Both the position numbers and the translations under genes were made by a program. From Bacteroidales bacterium (GTDB lineage: Bacteria; Bacteroidota; Bacteroidia; Bacteroidales; UBA932): 64,000 nucleotides of DNA. Shown here in pieces: positions 61,727-64,000 of this stretch. The stretch lies in assembly GCA_016288055.1 (NCBI GenBank), contig JAEEXZ010000001.1:1-64000 (forward strand). Direction: 5' to 3'. How positions within the stretch are numbered: the stretch's first letter is position 1; every line of letters starts with the position of its first letter. The notes under the pieces are model-generated. The model saw nothing but the letters and a program-made list of their open reading frames with translations. It did no database searches and was not told where the DNA came from.

Positions 61727-62999
61727 GTGCCAGAAGAAAGTCGGCGCGCTGCTTCTTGCCGTGCTGACGCTGGCGGGCTGCGCGCGGGAGGAAATAGTCC
61801 CTCCGGGGCCGATCGTTCCCCCCGCGCCGCAGTTTCCGCAGCCGAGACTCGAAACAGGCCTCCCCACCGTCTATATCACGGCCGAGGGAAGTGTCAATTC
61901 CAAGGATACCTATGTTCCGGCTACGCTGATGGTCCGGGGTGCCGGCGGGTATAAAGACCTTCCCGTCGCGGCGCCCTGCGAGGTCCGTGGCCGCGGCAAC
62001 ACCACCTGGACCTGGCCCAAGAAACCCTATCAGATCAAGCTGGAGGACCGCATCTCCCTGCTGGGGATGCCGGCCCACAAGCGCTGGGTGCTGCTGGCCA
62101 ACTTCATGGACCGCACGCTCATGCGGAACCTCGTTTCCATGCATGTGGCTTCGATGACGTCCCTGGCCTGGACTCCGCGTTGCGTCCCGGTGGAACTGGT
62201 GCTGAACGGGAAGCACCAGGGAAGCTATCTGCTCATCGAGCAGGTGCGCATTGACGAAAACCGGGTGAACATTTCCGACGAAGGCTATCTGCTGGAGCTG
62301 GATTTCCATTACGACAATGCCTTTCAGTGGATAGACACGCACGGCTCCTGCTGGCAGCGCTGGGATGGGATCCCCTTTTCTGTGAAGCAGCCGGATCCCG
62401 AGACCCTCACTCCCCTCCGGCGGGAATCCATCCGGCAATACGTCGCCGGGGTGGCGTCGGCCCTGTACGGCAGCGGTTTCCGGGACAGCGCAAACGGCTA
62501 TGCACGTTACCTGGACGTGGATTCCTTCATCGATTACTGGATTGTGTACGAGGTTATGTGCAATCACGAATTGGGAAACCCCGGCAGCGTCTTTTTCCAT
62601 AAGGACAAGGGCGGGAAGCTGACGGCCGGTCCTGTCTGGGACTTCGACTGGGGCGTACTGTCCTTCTACACCTCCGGCGGCGACAAAGGACTGGTGAACG
62701 GACAGGCCATCTGGTACAAGAGGCTCATGGAAGACCCGGATTTCCGTGCGCGGCTGCGGGCCCGCTTCGAGGAACTGCTGCCCCGCCTGCGCACCGTCCC
62801 TTCTTATATGGATTCGTGCGAACAGCTGCTGGAGCGTAGCGCCCGGCTGAATTTTGCCATGTGGAACCCCGCAGACGACCGTAGCCAGAACGGGGGAAAC
62901 ATCATCAACGGCGACGAGAATCTATCCTTCCACGACGCAGTCGCCCGTCTCAAGAGCAACTACAACACCCATCTCGAGGTGATTCTTCGCTCGCTCTAA
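61716..62999 (+). CDS. CotH kinase family lipoprotein
   Basis: VRGRGNTTWTWPKKPYQIKLEDRISLLGMPAHKRWVLLANFMDRTLMRN, GSYLLIEQVRIDENRVNI, GPVWDFDWG. Confidence 0.9.
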   Translation: MCFECQKKVGALLLAVLTLAGCAREEIVPPGPIVPPAPQFPQPRLETGLPTVYITAEGSVNSKDTYVPATLMVRGAGGYKDLPVAAPCEVRGRGNTTWTWPKKPYQIKLEDRISLLGMPAHKRWVLLANFMDRTLMRNLVSMHVASMTSLAWTPRCVPVELVLNGKHQGSYLLIEQVRIDENRVNISDEGYLLELDFHYDNAFQWIDTHGSCWQRWDGIPFSVKQPDPETLTPLRRESIRQYVAGVASALYGSGFRDSANGYARYLDVDSFIDYWIVYEVMCNHELGNPGSVFFHKDKGGKLTAGPVWDFDWGVLSFYTSGGDKGLVNGQAIWYKRLMEDPDFRARLRARFEELLPRLRTVPSYMDSCEQLLERSARLNFAMWNPADDRSQNGGNIINGDENLSFHDAVARLKSNYNTHLEVILRSL

Positions 63000-63829
63000 A
63001 CCTTGTAAATTCCGAAGAAGGCACTGCCGCTGCCGGACATGGCGGCGTAAACGGCACCCAGCTCGTATAGCTGGTCCTTGACGAAGGAAAGTGCCGGATA
63101 TTTGGCAAAGACGGTGGCCTCGAAATCGTTCCGGAGGTCTTCTTTCCAAGTGGAAATATCCTGTTTCAACACTTCCCGGAGCGGTTTTTCCGGCAGGGCG
63201 GGGACAATCCCGCGGTAGGCGTCCGCCGTGCGGACGCTCACTCCTTCGGGAATGCATACTTCGAGCCGATACCCTTCCAGTGAAAGGTCGAAGGGTTCGA
63301 GTATCTCTCCGCGGCCGGTGCCGAACATCGGCTTGTTATAGATGAAGAAGGCGCAGTCGCTGCCCAGGCGGGCGGCATAGGCGGCAAGCTGCTCGTCCGT
63401 GAGGTCCAGCGAGCCCAGCTGTGCGATCATCCGCAGGGCGAAGGCGGCGTCGGCGCTGCCTCCGCCGAGTCCGGCGCCCACCGGGGCGCGCTTTTCCAGG
63501 AAGATTTTCATGGGGGGAAGGTCGAAATCGGCCTTCAGGATGGAGTAGGCCCTGGCGGTGAGGTCCTCCAGCGGGTCCCAGTCCACGCCCCCCTCGCGGG
63601 CGATGGTGATGAGGAACTTCCCGTCGGCGGAAACGGCCTGCGCGAGCGGGCCATACTTCTCCCGGAGGCCGGCCAGCGTGCGGGACCAGTCATCTCCGGT
63701 GATGATTTCCAGCGTGTCGGTGATGCCGGTGTACGGGAGGAAGAGGGTTTCCAGGTCGTGAAAACCGTCCTCTCTTTTGCGGAGGACGTTCAATCCCAGG
63801 TTGACTTTGACGTTCGGGTAGCAGATCAT
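62996..63829 (-). CDS. ispE: 4-diphosphocytidyl-2-C-methyl-D-erythritol kinase
   Basis: KVNLGLNVLRKREDGFHDLETLF, EKRAPVGAGLGGGSADAAFALR, MSGSGSAFFGIY. Confidence 0.95.
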   Translation of the reverse strand: MICYPNVKVNLGLNVLRKREDGFHDLETLFLPYTGITDTLEIITGDDWSRTLAGLREKYGPLAQAVSADGKFLITIAREGGVDWDPLEDLTARAYSILKADFDLPPMKIFLEKRAPVGAGLGGGSADAAFALRMIAQLGSLDLTDEQLAAYAARLGSDCAFFIYNKPMFGTGRGEILEPFDLSLEGYRLEVCIPEGVSVRTADAYRGIVPALPEKPLREVLKQDISTWKEDLRNDFEATVFAKYPALSFVKDQLYELGAVYAAMSGSGSAFFGIYKV

Positions 63830-63834
63830 GGACG

Positions 63835-63842
63835 CAAAGATA
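63835..63842 (-). promoter_or_regulatory. -7 box TATCTTTG, 5 nt from the ispE start codon
   Basis: Reverse complement of caaagata. Confidence 0.6.
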
Positions 63843-63870
63843 ATGTACAAATCGGTCAAAACATATAAAA

Positions 63871-63904
63871 AATCGGCTAATACCACTCTTTTTTTTAGCC
63901 GATT
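63871..63904. repeat. Inverted repeat aatcggctaa...ttagccgatt in the divergent ispE intergenic region
   Basis: Perfect 10-nt arms separated by 14 nt. Confidence 0.7.
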
Positions 63905-63960
63905 ATAGGAAATCAGAAATCCATTGCCGACTTTTCTGCCACGAAAAAAAACGACGTGCG

Positions 63961-64000
63961 ATGAAAAAGTTTCTGATTCTGCTGCTGCCGATGGCGCTGC
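63961..64000 (+). CDS. N-terminal fragment of a secreted protein (truncated by window)
   Basis: MKKFLILLLPMAL signal-peptide-like start. Confidence 0.5.
   Translation, partial: MKKFLILLLPMAL

Overview
This is a high-GC Bacteroidales-type chromosomal segment, densely packed with genes. The evidence is TAnnTTTG -7 promoter boxes, a SusC/SusD polysaccharide-utilisation locus, S46, C10, M64 and M49-like peptidases, and Bacteroidales lipoproteins. I saw no rRNA, CRISPR array, integrase or transposase. One tRNA (Leu-CAA) is present. Recognisable loci: mutS 3' end; galM; VWA lipoprotein; a lipoprotein / ECF sigma / predicted dual-membrane anti-sigma operon; a lipoprotein-type peptide deformylase; a C10 protease pair on a visibly AT-richer island bounded by 18-bp direct repeats; a glycosyltransferase; YfhO; Mrp; an S46 dipeptidyl-peptidase; rnhB; an ECF sigma/FecR/lipoprotein/TonB receptor/DUF4249 cluster; an EF-G2-like factor; an M64 protease; nagB plus a NagB-PIG-L fusion plus an ENPP-like phosphodiesterase; an acetylxylan esterase/EEP fusion; an M49-like protein with a substituted zinc motif; aroB / aroD-aroA fusion / aroC; sufB-pnuC-sufC-sufD; a beta-glucan-type PUL ending in a CotH-kinase gene; and ispE. 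The strongest points for follow-up are: (i) several unrelated palindromic or tandem repeats translated in frame inside conserved genes (glycosyltransferase, YfhO twice, chorismate synthase, anti-sigma linker); (ii) a Cys/His-rich insertion in chorismate synthase; (iii) the predicted trans-envelope anti-sigma/beta-barrel protein with a coupled lipoprotein; (iv) the direct-repeat-bounded C10 protease island; (v) predicted inactive or re-purposed enzyme domains (NagB domain of the fusion, M49-like protein, EF-G lacking the G3 His); (vi) recurrent -7 boxes only 4-7 nt from start codons, implying leaderless mRNAs. All family assignments are by eye; no database search was run.
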